NCBI RefSeq assembly: GCF_030913365.1
Contig: NZ_CP133160.1
Location: 2,828,001-2,892,000 of the forward strand
Length of the DNA stretch: 64,000 nucleotides
Origin: Stenotrophomonas sp. 24(2023)
GTDB taxonomy: Bacteria; Pseudomonadota; Gammaproteobacteria; Xanthomonadales; Xanthomonadaceae
Reading direction: 5' to 3'
Positions 15,473-24,769 of this stretch are shown piece after piece. The notes beneath the pieces are model-generated. The model searched no databases. It saw only the letters and a list, made by a program, of their open reading frames with translations, and was not told the origin of the DNA. The position numbers and the translations under genes were made by a program. Every line of letters begins with the position of its first letter. Position 1 is the stretch's first letter.

Positions 15473-17311
15473 ATGCAGGGCGAACAACGCGCACGGATGA
15501 TATTTCTCTGGTTGTGGACGGCGGTCACAGCAGTAAAGCTGATCGCGGCCGCACGCCTGCCGTTGTTCGTCGATGAGGCGTTCTACTGGCAGGAGGGCCA
15601 GCACCTGGCAGCGGCCTATTCCGACTTGCCCGGCCTGACGGCCTGGCTTGCGCGCTGGGGCGTGGAGATGGGCGGGCACCACGTGCTGGCCCTGCGCCTG
15701 CCGTTCCTGGCCATCGGTGCGCTGCTGCCGATGCTGGTGGTGCGCATTGCCGCGCGCTGGTTCGGCAACGTGGCCGGCTGGCAGGCCGGCAGCCTGACGT
15801 TGCTGATGCCGCTGTCGGCCACGCTCGGCCTGCTGGCCGTTCCCGACGTGCCGATGGCGCTGGCGGCCGTACTGTGCCTGGATGCCGGTGCACGCCTGAT
15901 GCGCACGGTCGATGCCGCGTCGGCGATGAAGCTGGCGCTGGGGCTGTTGATCGGTGCGCTCAGCCACTACCGCTTCATCGGCGTGATCGGCGTGGGCTTC
16001 ATTGCCTTGCTGGCGCTGCCGCAGGGGCGGCGCATGCTGGCCGATCCGCGCGTCTGGGTGGCGCTGGCGGTGGGCGTGCTGGCGTGGCTGCCGCTGCTGG
16101 CCTGGAATGCCGACAACCACGAAGCCGGCCTGAAGTTCCAGGTGGTCGAGCGCCATCCCTGGGCCTTTGAATGGCGTGGGCTGTGGTTCCTGGTGATCCA
16201 GCCGATGCTGGTCACGCCACTGCTGTGCATCGCCATGTGGAAGGTGGCGCTGGCAGGTACCCGCAGCGGTGGCGGCGCGCGCGCGCAATGGCGTTATTTC
16301 GGGCTGGTCGGGGGCGTGTCCACCCTGGCGATCTTCCTGTTGGGCTTCTTCACCGATGTGGAGCGCATCAGTTTCCATTGGCCGCTGCCCGGTTACCTCG
16401 CCCTGCTGGTGGCCGTGCCGGTCATCCTCAACGGCTGGCCGCGCTGGCTGCGCCGCATGGCCTGGTGGCTGGCCGGCGCGGGCATGGTGCTGGCCTTCGG
16501 CTATTACCTGATGGCATCCACGCCGGCGCTGCGCGAACAGCTGGCCGGCAACAAGTACTACCCGCGCAACTTCGCCGGCTGGCAGCCGCTGGCGACGGCG
16601 GTGCGCGAGGAACTGCGGCAGATGCCCACCGGCACCCGCGTGCTGGCCGGCAACTTCAAGGTGGGGGCGGAACTGGGCTTCCAGCTGGGCGATGGCGACA
16701 TTGCCGTGTTGCCACACCCGCTCAACGACAAGCACGGCCGCACCGCCCAGCTGGCGCTGTGGAACCTGTTGCATGAAGGGCCGCGTCGCACGCCGATGCT
16801 GCTGGTGCTGTCCCCCAGCGACCAGCGCTTCCGTGATCTGCTGTCGCGTTACCAGGCCATCTGCGAACAGGTCGGGCCGCTGCCACCGCCCCGCGTGGTC
16901 AGCAGCGACCATGGCTTCCAGCGCTTCCTGCTGTTCCGCCTGCCTGCCGAACGGGCTGAAGGCCCCTGCGTGAGCCCGGTGCTGGCTTACCTGGATTCAC
17001 CGGGCAACGGGCAGCGCGTGTCCGGCATGCTGCCGGTGCGGGGCTGGGCGATGAAGGAAGGGGTGGGCATCGCCCGGGTCGAGGTGCTGGTGGATGGGCG
17101 CGTGGTGGCGGATGCGGCCTATGGCCGTGAATCGGACCTGCGCTCGATGTGGCCCGGCGCCACCGATCCGCAGCTGCCCAATGTGGGGTTCGACAGCCAG
17201 GTCGATACCACCACGCTGGTGCCGGGCCGGCATTGGCTGGGCCTGCGCCTGCATGGCCATGACGGCAGCGTGGAGGACTGGCAGGAGCAGCCGTTCGAGG
17301 TGCGCCGCTAG
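15473..17311 (+). CDS. GT39/ArnT-like glycosyltransferase with C-terminal Ig-like domain
   Basis: A 612-residue integral membrane glycosyltransferase of the PMT/ArnT type, expected to use a polyprenyl-phosphate sugar on the periplasmic side. The first external loop carries LFVDEAFYWQEG with the conserved Asp-Glu, and about ten hydrophobic helices follow up to residue ~370. After a soluble region, the last 115 residues form an Ig-like domain (LDSPGNGQRVSG, VRGWAMKEGVG, VEVLVDGRV), which is normally found on extracellular or O-antigen-linked proteins. The acceptor is unknown. The ATG at 15473 was preferred; another lies at 15497. Confidence 0.82.
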   Translation: MQGEQRARMIFLWLWTAVTAVKLIAAARLPLFVDEAFYWQEGQHLAAAYSDLPGLTAWLARWGVEMGGHHVLALRLPFLAIGALLPMLVVRIAARWFGNVAGWQAGSLTLLMPLSATLGLLAVPDVPMALAAVLCLDAGARLMRTVDAASAMKLALGLLIGALSHYRFIGVIGVGFIALLALPQGRRMLADPRVWVALAVGVLAWLPLLAWNADNHEAGLKFQVVERHPWAFEWRGLWFLVIQPMLVTPLLCIAMWKVALAGTRSGGGARAQWRYFGLVGGVSTLAIFLLGFFTDVERISFHWPLPGYLALLVAVPVILNGWPRWLRRMAWWLAGAGMVLAFGYYLMASTPALREQLAGNKYYPRNFAGWQPLATAVREELRQMPTGTRVLAGNFKVGAELGFQLGDGDIAVLPHPLNDKHGRTAQLALWNLLHEGPRRTPMLLVLSPSDQRFRDLLSRYQAICEQVGPLPPPRVVSSDHGFQRFLLFRLPAERAEGPCVSPVLAYLDSPGNGQRVSGMLPVRGWAMKEGVGIARVEVLVDGRVVADAAYGRESDLRSMWPGATDPQLPNVGFDSQVDTTTLVPGRHWLGLRLHGHDGSVEDWQEQPFEVRR

Positions 17312-17323
17312 CGGCGCGGGCGG

Positions 17324-17896
17324 TTACGGCACCGCCACGCCGGCCTGGCGCAGCAGTCCGCACAGGGCGATCAGCGGCAGGCCGACCAGGGCAGTGGGGT
17401 CGCGGTTGTCGATGGCTTCGAACAGGCTGATGCCCAGCCCTTCGCACTTGAAGCTGCCGGCGCAGTCCAGCGGCTGTTCGGCGGCCACGTAGCGGGCGAT
17501 CTCGGCCGGTGCCAGGACACGGAAGCGCACCTGTGTGAGATCGCAGGCGGCCAGCGTGTCTCCGTCACGACTGAGACTGATGGCGGTATGGAAGCGAACG
17601 GTGCGCCCGGACATGGCCGCCAGTTGTGCGTGGGCGGCTTCGACGGTGCCCGGTTTGCCCAGGGGCTGGCCGTCCAGATCGGCCACCTGGTCCGAGCCGA
17701 TCACCCAGCTGCCGGGATGGCGCGCGGCCACCTCGGCGGCCTTGGCGGCCGCCAGGCGCTGGGCCAGGGCCTGCGGCGCCTCGCCGGGCTGCGGCGTTTC
17801 GTCCACGTCCGGGCGGGCGGTCTGGAAGTCCAGGCCCAGGCGCTGCAGCAGGGCCTGCCGGTAGCGTGAGGTGGAGGCAAGGATCAGCGCATTCAT
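17324..17896 (-). CDS. maf: Maf-like nucleoside triphosphate pyrophosphatase (YceF type)
   Basis: A 190-residue house-cleaning pyrophosphatase that hydrolyses modified NTPs. The N-terminal LILASTSRYRQALLQRLG is diagnostic of Maf, and the IGSDQVADLDG and GSFKCEGLGISLFE motifs place it in the YceF (m7GTP) branch rather than YhdE. It is divergent from yceD, the same neighbourhood as in E. coli (yceF-yceD-rpmF), and converges with the glycosyltransferase. The substrate preference is inferred from subfamily motifs only. Confidence 0.92.
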   Translation of the reverse strand: MNALILASTSRYRQALLQRLGLDFQTARPDVDETPQPGEAPQALAQRLAAAKAAEVAARHPGSWVIGSDQVADLDGQPLGKPGTVEAAHAQLAAMSGRTVRFHTAISLSRDGDTLAACDLTQVRFRVLAPAEIARYVAAEQPLDCAGSFKCEGLGISLFEAIDNRDPTALVGLPLIALCGLLRQAGVAVP

Positions 17897-17970
17897 GCGA
17901 CACTACCGGGACAGGGCGGGGCAGTCTGGCCCGCCGTAGGCCCCCGGGCAAGCCCGCCGGGGGTGGGGAT

Positions 17971-17999
17971 TTGACAGACGGCCCGCCGATCCTTAGCAT
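17971..17999 (+). promoter_or_regulatory. Sigma-70 promoter of yceD-rpmF
   Basis: TTGACA (17971-17976), 17-bp spacer and TAGCAT (17994-17999) give a near-consensus promoter. The predicted start would leave only a few bases before the yceD ATG at 18010, so the leader is very short. Confidence 0.7.
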
Positions 18000-18009
18000 T
18001 CAGCGGCTT

Positions 18010-18522
18010 ATGTCCGCGAACGTGCCCGAAACGCTGGATGCTTGGCGGATGGTCGCAGCGCGAAGGCGCTTCGACGGCCAGGTAGCCCTGGCTGATATGT
18101 CCCGACTGCAGGGGTTGATTGCCGATACCGAAGGCGAGTGTGTCTTTTCGCTCGAATTCGGCCGCGACGACATCTTGCAGGTATCCTATGTGGAACTGAC
18201 CATCGATACCGCGTTGCCGCTGACCTGTCAGCGCAGCATGCAGCGTTTCCTGTTGCCGGTGAAGATGGTCCAGAGGCTTGGCCTGATCCGCGACGAGGAC
18301 GAGGAATCGTCCCTGCCGGAAGACTACGAGGCCCTGCTGGTGCCGGAAGACGGCCAGCTGGTCCCGTTGGATCTGGTCGAGGACGAGCTGGTGCTGGCGG
18401 TGCCCGTGGTGCCGCTGTCGCCGGACGGTGAACCGGTCGAGCGCGACTGGGCACCGACGCAGGAAGAATCTGACAAGGCCAATCCGTTCGCGGCGTTGGC
18501 GGCGTTGAAGAAGAAACAATAG
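18010..18522 (+). CDS. yceD: YceD family protein (DUF177)
   Basis: A 170-residue cytosolic protein linked in many bacteria to large-subunit rRNA metabolism and always placed before rpmF. The conserved central part is [11 protein letters not shown] followed by [14 protein letters not shown], and the C-terminal half is acidic and ends with [13 protein letters not shown]. The open frame extends far upstream, but the ATG at 18010 matches the family N-terminus and lies just after a strong promoter. Biochemical activity is not established. Confidence 0.93.
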   Translation: MSANVPETLDAWRMVAARRRFDGQVALADMSRLQGLIADTEGECVFSLEFGRDDILQVSYVELTIDTALPLTCQRSMQRFLLPVKMVQRLGLIRDEDEESSLPEDYEALLVPEDGQLVPLDLVEDELVLAVPVVPLSPDGEPVERDWAPTQEESDKANPFAALAALKKKQ

Positions 18523-18629
18523 CAGCCGGTTGTCGTCGGCGGCTGCGGCGAAAGCGAAAAGTGTGCTGGGCGCTGGCGTCCTGTGCGACGAAACGACGAA
18601 GCAAATCGAACCGAGTTTGGAGCAATCCC

Positions 18630-18824
18630 ATGGCTGTGCAGAAATCCCGTGTCACCCCGTCCCGCCGCGGCCAGCGCCGTTCGCATGACGCCCTGAGCGC
18701 CAAGCAGCTGTCCACCGACCCGACCACCGGCGAAGTGCACCTGCGTCACCACATCACTGCCGACGGTTTCTACCGTGGCAAGAAGGTCATCCAGACCAAG
18801 ACCTCGGCTGTCGAAGAAGATTGA
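18630..18824 (+). CDS. rpmF: 50S ribosomal protein L32
   Basis: A 64-residue L32 beginning [20 protein letters not shown] and ending in [12 protein letters not shown], a standard length for gammaproteobacteria. The four-cysteine zinc motif found in some L32 proteins is absent, so this is the zinc-free form. The ATG at 18630 is the conserved start; the upstream in-frame extension is not. It lies between yceD and the fab genes, and a terminator-like hairpin follows. Confidence 0.97.
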   Translation: MAVQKSRVTPSRRGQRRSHDALSAKQLSTDPTTGEVHLRHHITADGFYRGKKVIQTKTSAVEED

Positions 18825-18832
18825 TTGCCGAC

Positions 18833-18858
18833 AGGCCGCTGCCTCCGGGCAGCGGCCT
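18833..18858 (+). terminator. Terminator or attenuator between rpmF and fabH
   Basis: An 11-bp stem AGGCCGCTGCC / GGCAGCGGCCT with a TCCG tetraloop, followed by the T-rich TGCCTTCTTT. It lies in the gap where plsX would normally be found. Confidence 0.75.
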
Positions 18859-18912
18859 TGCCTTCTTTCCCGGGTGTGCCGGTGATCGGCGGCCCGCGCA
18901 ACAGGAAACATG

Positions 18913-19878
18913 ATGAGCAAGCGGATCTACTCGAGGATCGCGGGCACCGGTAGCTATTTGCCGGAAAAAGTCCTGACCAACGCCGACCTGGAAAAAATGG
19001 TCGAAACCTCGGATGAGTGGATCCAGACGCGAACGGGTATCCGCGAACGGCACATCGCTGTCGAAGGCGAAACCACCAGCGACCTCGGCTTCCATGCCGC
19101 ACAGCGCGCGCTTGAAGCGGCCGGCATCGACGCCAGCCAGCTCGACATGATCGTGGTCGGTACGACCACTCCTGATCTCATCTTCCCGTCCACCGCCTGC
19201 CTGATCCAGGCCAAGCTCGGTGCGACCGGTTGCCCCGCCTTCGACGTCAACGCGGCCTGTTCGGGCTTCGTGTACGCGCTGAGCGTGGCCGACAAGTTCA
19301 TCCGTTCCGGCGATTGCAAGCATGTGCTGGTGATCGGCGCGGAAACCCTGACCCGCATCGTTGACTGGAACGACCGCACCACCTGCGTGCTGTTCGGCGA
19401 TGGTGCCGGCGCTGTCGTGCTCAAGGCCGACGAGACCACCGGCATCCTCAGCACCCACCTGCATGCCGATGGCAGCAAGAAGGAGCTGCTGTGGAACCCG
19501 ACCGGCGTGTCCGCCGGCTTCGGCGAAGGCGGCGCGATCCTGATGAAGGGCAACGACGTGTTCAAGTACGCCGTCAAGGCGCTGGACTCGGTCGTGGACG
19601 AAACCCTGCAGGCCAACGGCCTGGACAAGTCCGACCTGGACTGGCTGATTCCGCACCAGGCCAACCTGCGTATCATCGAAGCCACGGCCAAGCGCCTGGA
19701 CATGTCCATGGAACAGGTGGTGGTGACCGTGGACAAGCACGGCAATACCTCGTCCGGTTCGGTGCCGCTGGCGCTGGACGCCGCTGTGCGTTCAGGCAAG
19801 GTTGAACGCGGCCAGCTGCTGTTGCTGGAAGCGTTCGGTGGTGGCTTCACGTGGGGTTCTGCTCTGCTGCGCTATTGA
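18913..19878 (+). CDS. fabH: Beta-ketoacyl-ACP synthase III
   Basis: Starts fatty acid synthesis by condensing acetyl-CoA with malonyl-ACP. The 321-residue thiolase-fold enzyme has the catalytic Cys116 (NAACSGF), His248 ([10 protein letters not shown]) and Asn278 (KHGNTSSGS). The ATG at 18913 is spaced better from the AGGAAA ribosome site than the ATG three bases earlier. plsX, which precedes fabH in many gammaproteobacteria, is absent. Catalytic residues and family length are all intact. Confidence 0.97.
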   Translation: MSKRIYSRIAGTGSYLPEKVLTNADLEKMVETSDEWIQTRTGIRERHIAVEGETTSDLGFHAAQRALEAAGIDASQLDMIVVGTTTPDLIFPSTACLIQAKLGATGCPAFDVNAACSGFVYALSVADKFIRSGDCKHVLVIGAETLTRIVDWNDRTTCVLFGDGAGAVVLKADETTGILSTHLHADGSKKELLWNPTGVSAGFGEGGAILMKGNDVFKYAVKALDSVVDETLQANGLDKSDLDWLIPHQANLRIIEATAKRLDMSMEQVVVTVDKHGNTSSGSVPLALDAAVRSGKVERGQLLLLEAFGGGFTWGSALLRY

Positions 19879-19907
19879 TAGCTGCAGTTACGACAACGTG
19901 AATCTGT

Positions 19908-19934
19908 CGTTACGGCCCCACTGGGGCCGTAACG
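19908..19934 (+). promoter_or_regulatory. Strong 12-bp hairpin in the leader of the kinase-like gene
   Basis: CGTTACGGCCCC pairs perfectly with GGGGCCGTAACG around an ACT loop, 17 nt before the next start codon. There is no T-run, so it may be an mRNA-stability or attenuation element rather than a simple terminator. Confidence 0.5.
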
Positions 19935-19951
19935 CGTTATGGAGGACCCCC

Positions 19952-20734
19952 ATGGTTGAGCCCATCGTCATTGAAGGGCAGCGAGCCTGGTTGAAGCAGT
20001 ACGGCCAGGGAAGCCGTGCCTTGGCCCTTGGCCTGCTCAATTTCGTTGCACGCCGTTTCCATCTCGACGCCCTGCGTCCGCCCCCGCACCGTGGCGGTGA
20101 TGCGGCCTGCAAGACCGAAGAACGCCGCCTGCGTGAACTGCACGCGCAGGGCGTGAACGTGCCTGAAGTGATCGGCAGCGGCCATGCCGCGCTGGTGATC
20201 GGCGACAACGGCAGCTCGTTCAACACCTGCCTGCGGCAGGCCGATGATGCTGGCCGCGACCGCCTGGTGGCGGCGGCCATGCGCGCGCTGGCCGAAGCGC
20301 ACAACCGTGGCGCCTATTTTGGCCAGCCGTTGCCGCGCAACCTGACCTGGGATGGCGAACAGGTGGGCTTCATCGATTTCGAGGAGGACCCGCTGGAAGT
20401 GATGGACCTGGCCGAAGCGCAGGCGCGCGACTGGCTGATGTTCGGTTACGGCGTGGCCAAGTATTACGCGGACCGCCCCGAGCACCTGCAGGCGATGATG
20501 GCCGAGGCCATGGATGATGTGCAGGCGCCGGTGCGCGAGCACGTGCACGCGGTCAGTGGCCGCCTGCAGCGCCTGGCCCGGGTGTGCATGAAGCTGGGCC
20601 GTTCAGCGCGCGCGCTGGCCCATTCGATCTTCATCACCCACGGCGCCACCACCACCGGCGTGCTGCTGGTGGCCATCGTCTGCCTGGACTGGTTTGCCGA
20701 CGGTCAGCTGGACATCCTGGAACTGTTGTCCTGA
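19952..20734 (+). CDS. BUD32/Kdo-kinase-like protein with C-terminal membrane helix
   Basis: A 260-residue protein resembling small lipopolysaccharide or RIO/BUD32-like kinases. It shows ERRLRELHAQGVNVPEV (helix C region), the hinge-side ALVIGDNG, a catalytic-loop region AEAHNRGAYFGQPLPRN, and the DFG-like FIDFEED with Asp142. The usual catalytic Asp of HGDxxxxN seems to be Gln125, so activity is uncertain. A hydrophobic segment near residues 230-248 suggests anchoring. The GGAGG site 7 bp before the ATG at 19952 fixes the start. Its position inside the fab cluster hints at a membrane-lipid role, but this is unproven. Confidence 0.7.
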   Translation: MVEPIVIEGQRAWLKQYGQGSRALALGLLNFVARRFHLDALRPPPHRGGDAACKTEERRLRELHAQGVNVPEVIGSGHAALVIGDNGSSFNTCLRQADDAGRDRLVAAAMRALAEAHNRGAYFGQPLPRNLTWDGEQVGFIDFEEDPLEVMDLAEAQARDWLMFGYGVAKYYADRPEHLQAMMAEAMDDVQAPVREHVHAVSGRLQRLARVCMKLGRSARALAHSIFITHGATTTGVLLVAIVCLDWFADGQLDILELLS

Positions 20735-20738
20735 TTGC

Positions 20739-20763
20739 GCACGCCAGGCTCGGCCTGGCGTGC
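20739..20763 (+). terminator. Hairpin after the kinase-like gene
   Basis: An 11-bp perfect stem GCACGCCAGGC / GCCTGGCGTGC with a TCG loop, 5 nt after the stop codon, without a T-run. Confidence 0.6.
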
Positions 20764-21084
20764 TGTGCGGTGATGCTGCGATCCGGTGATGCCGGGATGG
20801 ATGGCGACAGCGGTCCACTGTGCTTCGCATGAACACGGAAACAGTCCCGCGCTGCGCGCGATGGCCGTCTCCGCTGTTCCCCCGCATCCGGCGTGTGCAG
20901 TCGGCAGGAAGGTGCCTTGCGCGGCCCGATCATCCCATCGCCTTGCCATTCAGCCTCCGGGCGTGCTGTACGGGCAGCTCTGCTGCACGCGCTTCCCATA
21001 CGCCCTGCATACGCGCACGTACAGACGACACGGGGTATTCGCCATTATCATGGCCCGCTTCGATTGCAACCAGCGGATGACCGC
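20764..21084. other. Non-coding gap before fabD
   Basis: About 320 bp with no convincing gene. The frame of fabD is open through part of it, but the sequence shows no conserved protein signature. A weak -10-like CATTAT lies near 21042. A promoter for fabD-fabG is likely somewhere here but cannot be placed with confidence. Confidence 0.4.
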
Positions 21085-22029
21085 GTGACCGATTCCACCC
21101 TCGCTTTTGTCTTCCCCGGCCAGGGCTCGCAGTCGCTGGGCATGGTGGCCGAGCTGGCCGAACTGCACCCGCAGGTGCGCGAGGCCTTCGTCGAGGCATC
21201 CGAAGGTGCCGGCGTCGACCTGTGGGCGCTGTCCCAGGGTGGCCCGGAGGAAATGCTCAACCGCACCGAATACACCCAGCCGGCCCTGCTGGCCGCCAGC
21301 ATCGGCGTATGGCGCGCCTGGAACGCCGCGGGCGGTCCGCGCCCGGCCGTCCTGGCGGGCCACAGCCTGGGCGAGTACACCGCGCTTGTCGCGTCCGGCG
21401 CCTTGAGCCTGCATGACGGTGCCCACCTGGTGCGCCTGCGCGGCCAGTTGATGCAGGACGCCGCACCGGCGGGCGTGGGGGCCATGGCGGCCGTGCTGGG
21501 CGCTGAAGACGCGCTGGTGCAGGAGGTCTGCGCCGAAGCCGCCGGCAGCCAGGTGGTGGTGCCGGCCAACTTCAATTCGCCGGGCCAGATCGTCATTGGT
21601 GGCGATGCCGCCGCGGTGGACCGCGCACTGGCGCTGCTGGCCGAAAAGGGCGTGCGCAAGGCGGTCAAGCTGGCCGTGAGCGTGCCCTCGCACACCCCGC
21701 TGATGCGCGAAGCCGCCAACCGCCTGGCCGAGGTGATGGCCGGGCTGTCCTGGCAGGCCCCGCAGCTGCCGGTCGTGCAGAACGTCGATGCCCAGGTGCA
21801 TGACGGCGTGGAAGCCATTGCCCGGGCGCTGGTGCAGCAGCTGTACCAGCCGGTGCAGTGGACCGGTTGCGTGCAGGCACTGGCCGCCCGCGGCATCACC
21901 CGTGTGGCCGAGTGCGGCCCGGGCAAGGTGTTGACCGGCCTGGTCAAGCGCATCGACAAGGGCCTGGATGGCCGTTCGCTGGCCACCCCGGGCGACTTCG
22001 ACGCCGCCCGCGAGGCGTGGTCGGCCTGA
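21085..22029 (+). CDS. fabD: Malonyl-CoA:ACP transacylase
   Basis: Transfers malonyl groups from CoA to ACP. From the GTG at 21085 the product is 314 residues, beginning TDSTLAFVFPGQGSQS, the conserved family N-terminus; the longer in-frame extension is non-conserved. The nucleophile Ser94 lies in AGHSLGEY, the catalytic His203 in VPSHTPLM, and the oxyanion-site PGQGSQ is present. It is followed by fabG after 81 bp. Confidence 0.96.
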   Translation: MTDSTLAFVFPGQGSQSLGMVAELAELHPQVREAFVEASEGAGVDLWALSQGGPEEMLNRTEYTQPALLAASIGVWRAWNAAGGPRPAVLAGHSLGEYTALVASGALSLHDGAHLVRLRGQLMQDAAPAGVGAMAAVLGAEDALVQEVCAEAAGSQVVVPANFNSPGQIVIGGDAAAVDRALALLAEKGVRKAVKLAVSVPSHTPLMREAANRLAEVMAGLSWQAPQLPVVQNVDAQVHDGVEAIARALVQQLYQPVQWTGCVQALAARGITRVAECGPGKVLTGLVKRIDKGLDGRSLATPGDFDAAREAWSA

Positions 22030-22110
22030 TCCCCCTGTTCCTGCCGACCGTGCCGGTGGCCGCATCCTGCGGCGCGGGTGCGGCGGCCGCCCCAGCCTGA
22101 GGAAAACATC

Positions 22111-22854
22111 ATGAGCAAGCCCCTGCAGGGTGAAATCGCACTGGTTACCGGCGCCAGCCGTGGCATCGGTGCCGCCATCGCCGACCTGCTGGCCGCCCAG
22201 GGCGCCACCGTCATCGGCACGGCCACCACCGACGCCGGTGCCGCCGCCATCGGCGAACGCCTGGCCGCCCACGGTGGCCACGGCCGTGCGCTGAACGTCA
22301 CCGACAGCGCCGCGCTGGACGCCGTACTCGATGCCATCGCCAAGGAATTCGGTCCGATCTCGATCCTGGTCAACAATGCCGGCATCACCCGCGACAACCT
22401 GCTGATGCGCATGAAGGAAGACGACTGGGCGTCGATCATCGACACCAACCTGACCAGCGTGTACCGCACCAGCAAGGCCGTCATGCGCGGCATGATGAAG
22501 GCGCGCAAGGGCCGCATCATCAACATCGCCTCGGTGGTGGGCGTGACCGGCAACGCCGGCCAGGCCAACTACGCGGCCGCCAAGGCCGGCATCATCGGTT
22601 TCAGCAAGTCGCTGGCCAAGGAAATCGGCTCGCGCGGCGTCACCGTCAATGTCGTGGCCCCGGGCTTCATCGACACCGACATGACCAAGGCGCTGCCGGA
22701 AGAAGCGCGTGCCGCGCTGATCGGTGATATCGCCCTGGAGCGCCTGGGTTCGCCGGAGGACATCGCCCATGCGGTGGCCTTCCTGGCCAGTCCGGCGGCC
22801 GGCTACATCACCGGCGAAACCCTCCATGTGAACGGCGGCATGTACATGCCGTAA
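22111..22854 (+). CDS. fabG: 3-oxoacyl-ACP reductase
   Basis: NADPH-dependent first reduction of the elongation cycle. A 247-residue classical SDR with the nucleotide-binding TGASRGIG (13-20), NNAG (88-91) and catalytic Ser141, Tyr154 and Lys158. The C-terminus HVNGGMYM is typical of FabG. GAGGAAAA precedes the ATG at 22111. It lies between fabD and acpP. Confidence 0.97.
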   Translation: MSKPLQGEIALVTGASRGIGAAIADLLAAQGATVIGTATTDAGAAAIGERLAAHGGHGRALNVTDSAALDAVLDAIAKEFGPISILVNNAGITRDNLLMRMKEDDWASIIDTNLTSVYRTSKAVMRGMMKARKGRIINIASVVGVTGNAGQANYAAAKAGIIGFSKSLAKEIGSRGVTVNVVAPGFIDTDMTKALPEEARAALIGDIALERLGSPEDIAHAVAFLASPAAGYITGETLHVNGGMYMP

Positions 22855-23006
22855 GCAAGGGGCGCAGGGACTGCGCCGCAAGTGATTGATCTGCTGGGAA
22901 ATTTGCTGCGATGCAAGGCCCCGCCGGTTTCCACTACACTATCCCACGGCCATCGCCTTTGATGGCGACCACTTTTGAACCACTACTCCATCTGGAGCGA
23001 GATCAC

Positions 23007-23246
23007 ATGAGCACCATCGAAGAACGCGTCAAGAAAATCGTCGTCGAACAGCTTGGCGTCAAGGAAGAAGAAGTCACCAACAGCGCATCGTTCGTCGATG
23101 ACCTGGGCGCTGACTCGCTGGACACCGTCGAACTGGTGATGGCGCTGGAAGAAGAGTTCGAGTGCGAAATCCCGGACGAAGAAGCCGAGAAGATCAGCAC
23201 CGTGCAGGCTGCCATCGACTACATCAAGGCCCACGTCAAGGCCTGA
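23007..23246 (+). CDS. acpP: Acyl carrier protein
   Basis: A 79-residue acidic four-helix protein that carries acyl chains on 4'-phosphopantetheine. The attachment Ser37 is in the invariant [18 protein letters not shown] motif. The upstream in-frame extension to 22911 is not conserved; the ATG at 23007 has a GGAGCGAGA ribosome site. A strong terminator-like hairpin follows, which may raise acpP mRNA relative to fabF. Confidence 0.98.
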   Translation: MSTIEERVKKIVVEQLGVKEEEVTNSASFVDDLGADSLDTVELVMALEEEFECEIPDEEAEKISTVQAAIDYIKAHVKA

Positions 23247-23294
23247 TGTCAGTGGCAGTGCGTGGCGCGCTCCGGCGGCCACGCACCGCACCCC

Positions 23295-23320
23295 CATGGG
23301 GCCGCAGTCGCGGCCCCGTG
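23295..23320 (+). terminator. Terminator-like hairpin after acpP
   Basis: An 11-bp stem CATGGGGCCGC / GCGGCCCCGTG with an AGTC loop, followed by TATTTG. It would partly separate the abundant acpP message from fabF. Confidence 0.75.
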
Positions 23321-23417
23321 TATTTGAGCGTCACCCTTTAGCGTCACCCGTTGGGGAATCTCCTCGGGAACACAACATCCAGTCATCCGCAAAAATGCGC
23401 GGGTCAGGAGAACTGCA

Positions 23418-24680
23418 ATGAAGCGTCGCGTCGTCGTAACCGGCATGGGCATGGTCTCGCCGCTGGGCAATGATCTGTCCTCCACCTGGGAAGGCATCAC
23501 CCATGGACGTTCGGGCATCGGCCCGCTGACCAACGTTGCCGACTCCTATCTGGAGCGCTTCACCACCAAGATCGCAGGTGAGGTCAAGGGATTTGACATC
23601 ACCGCCGACAACGAACTGTTCGGCAAGTACCGGGTCAGCGGCAAGGATGCCAAGAAGATGGACCCGTTCATCCATTACGGCCTGGGCGCTTCGTTCATGG
23701 CCCTGCACGATTCGGGCCTGGACATCACCGATGCCAACGCCGACCGCATCGGCGCCATCGTCGGTTCGGGCATCGGCGGCCTGCTGGGCATCGAAGAGCA
23801 GACCATCGAGTTCCACGAGGGCAGGAAGATCTCGCCCTTCTACGTGCCCAAGACCATCATCAACATGCTGCCGGGCCAGCTGAGCATCATCGCCGGGCTG
23901 AAGGGCCCGTCGTTCTCGGCGGTGTCGGCCTGCGCCACCTCCAACCACTCCATCGGCACCGCCATGCGCATGATCCAGTACGGCGATGCGGACGTGATGG
24001 TGGTCGGCGGCGCCGAACGCGGCTCCTCGCCGACAGCACTGGGTGGCTTCTGCGCGATGAAGGCCATGTCCACCCGCAACGACGCGCCGGGCGAAGCCTC
24101 GCGTCCGTGGGATGCCGAACGTGACGGCTTCGTGCTGGGCGATGGCGCCGGCATCCTGGTGCTGGAGGAATACGAGCACGCCAAGGCCCGTGGCGCGAAG
24201 ATCTACTGCGAACTGGCCGGCTTCGGCGCCAGCTCCGATGCCTTCCACATGACCGCCCCGGCGGAAAACGGCGAAGGCGCGGCGCGCTGCATGGTCATGG
24301 CCATGAAGGACGCCGGCGTCACCCCGGAACAGGTCGGCTACCTCAACGCGCACGGTACCTCCACGCCGCTGGGCGACCTGGGCGAGACCATGGCGATGAA
24401 GACCGCCTTCGGCGACCACGCCTACAAGATGATGGTCAGCTCCACCAAGTCGATGACCGGCCACCTGCTGGGCGCTGCCGGCGGCATCGAAGCCATCTTC
24501 TCGGTGCTGGCACTGCGTGACAACGTCATTCCGCCGACCATCAACCTGCACACCCCCGGCGAAGGCTGCGACCTGGACTACGTGCCCAACGAGGCCCGCC
24601 AGGCCAAGGTGGACGTGGTGATGTCCAACGGTTTCGGCTTCGGCGGTACCAACGGCACGCTGATCTTCAAGCGCATCTGA
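23418..24680 (+). CDS. fabF: Beta-ketoacyl-ACP synthase II
   Basis: Elongating condensing enzyme that acts on acyl-ACP. The 420-residue protein has the Cys-His-His triad of the KAS I/II class: Cys172 (VSACATSN), His312 (NAHGTSTP) and His349 (TGHLLGAAG). The C-terminal [12 protein letters not shown] motif is conserved. The start is supported by AGGAG 7 bp upstream. Length and motifs are normal for FabF. Confidence 0.97.
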   Translation: MKRRVVVTGMGMVSPLGNDLSSTWEGITHGRSGIGPLTNVADSYLERFTTKIAGEVKGFDITADNELFGKYRVSGKDAKKMDPFIHYGLGASFMALHDSGLDITDANADRIGAIVGSGIGGLLGIEEQTIEFHEGRKISPFYVPKTIINMLPGQLSIIAGLKGPSFSAVSACATSNHSIGTAMRMIQYGDADVMVVGGAERGSSPTALGGFCAMKAMSTRNDAPGEASRPWDAERDGFVLGDGAGILVLEEYEHAKARGAKIYCELAGFGASSDAFHMTAPAENGEGAARCMVMAMKDAGVTPEQVGYLNAHGTSTPLGDLGETMAMKTAFGDHAYKMMVSSTKSMTGHLLGAAGGIEAIFSVLALRDNVIPPTINLHTPGEGCDLDYVPNEARQAKVDVVMSNGFGFGGTNGTLIFKRI

Positions 24681-24717
24681 TCGTTGTCGGCGCACCGCCG
24701 GCCCACCGATCCCGCAC

Positions 24718-24741
24718 CGAGGCCGCCGCAAGGCGGCTTCC
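24718..24741 (+). terminator. Hairpin between fabF and pabB
   Basis: GCCGCC-GCAA-GGCGGC with flanking AG/TT pairs lies 40 nt after the fabF stop. No strong T-run is present. Confidence 0.5.
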
Positions 24742-24769
24742 GTGCATCTGAACCACAGACACGGCCCCC

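Noticed and set aside
20950..22881. 643-codon minus-strand frame opposite fabD-fabG
   Set aside because: Antisense of two certain core genes; no recognisable domain.
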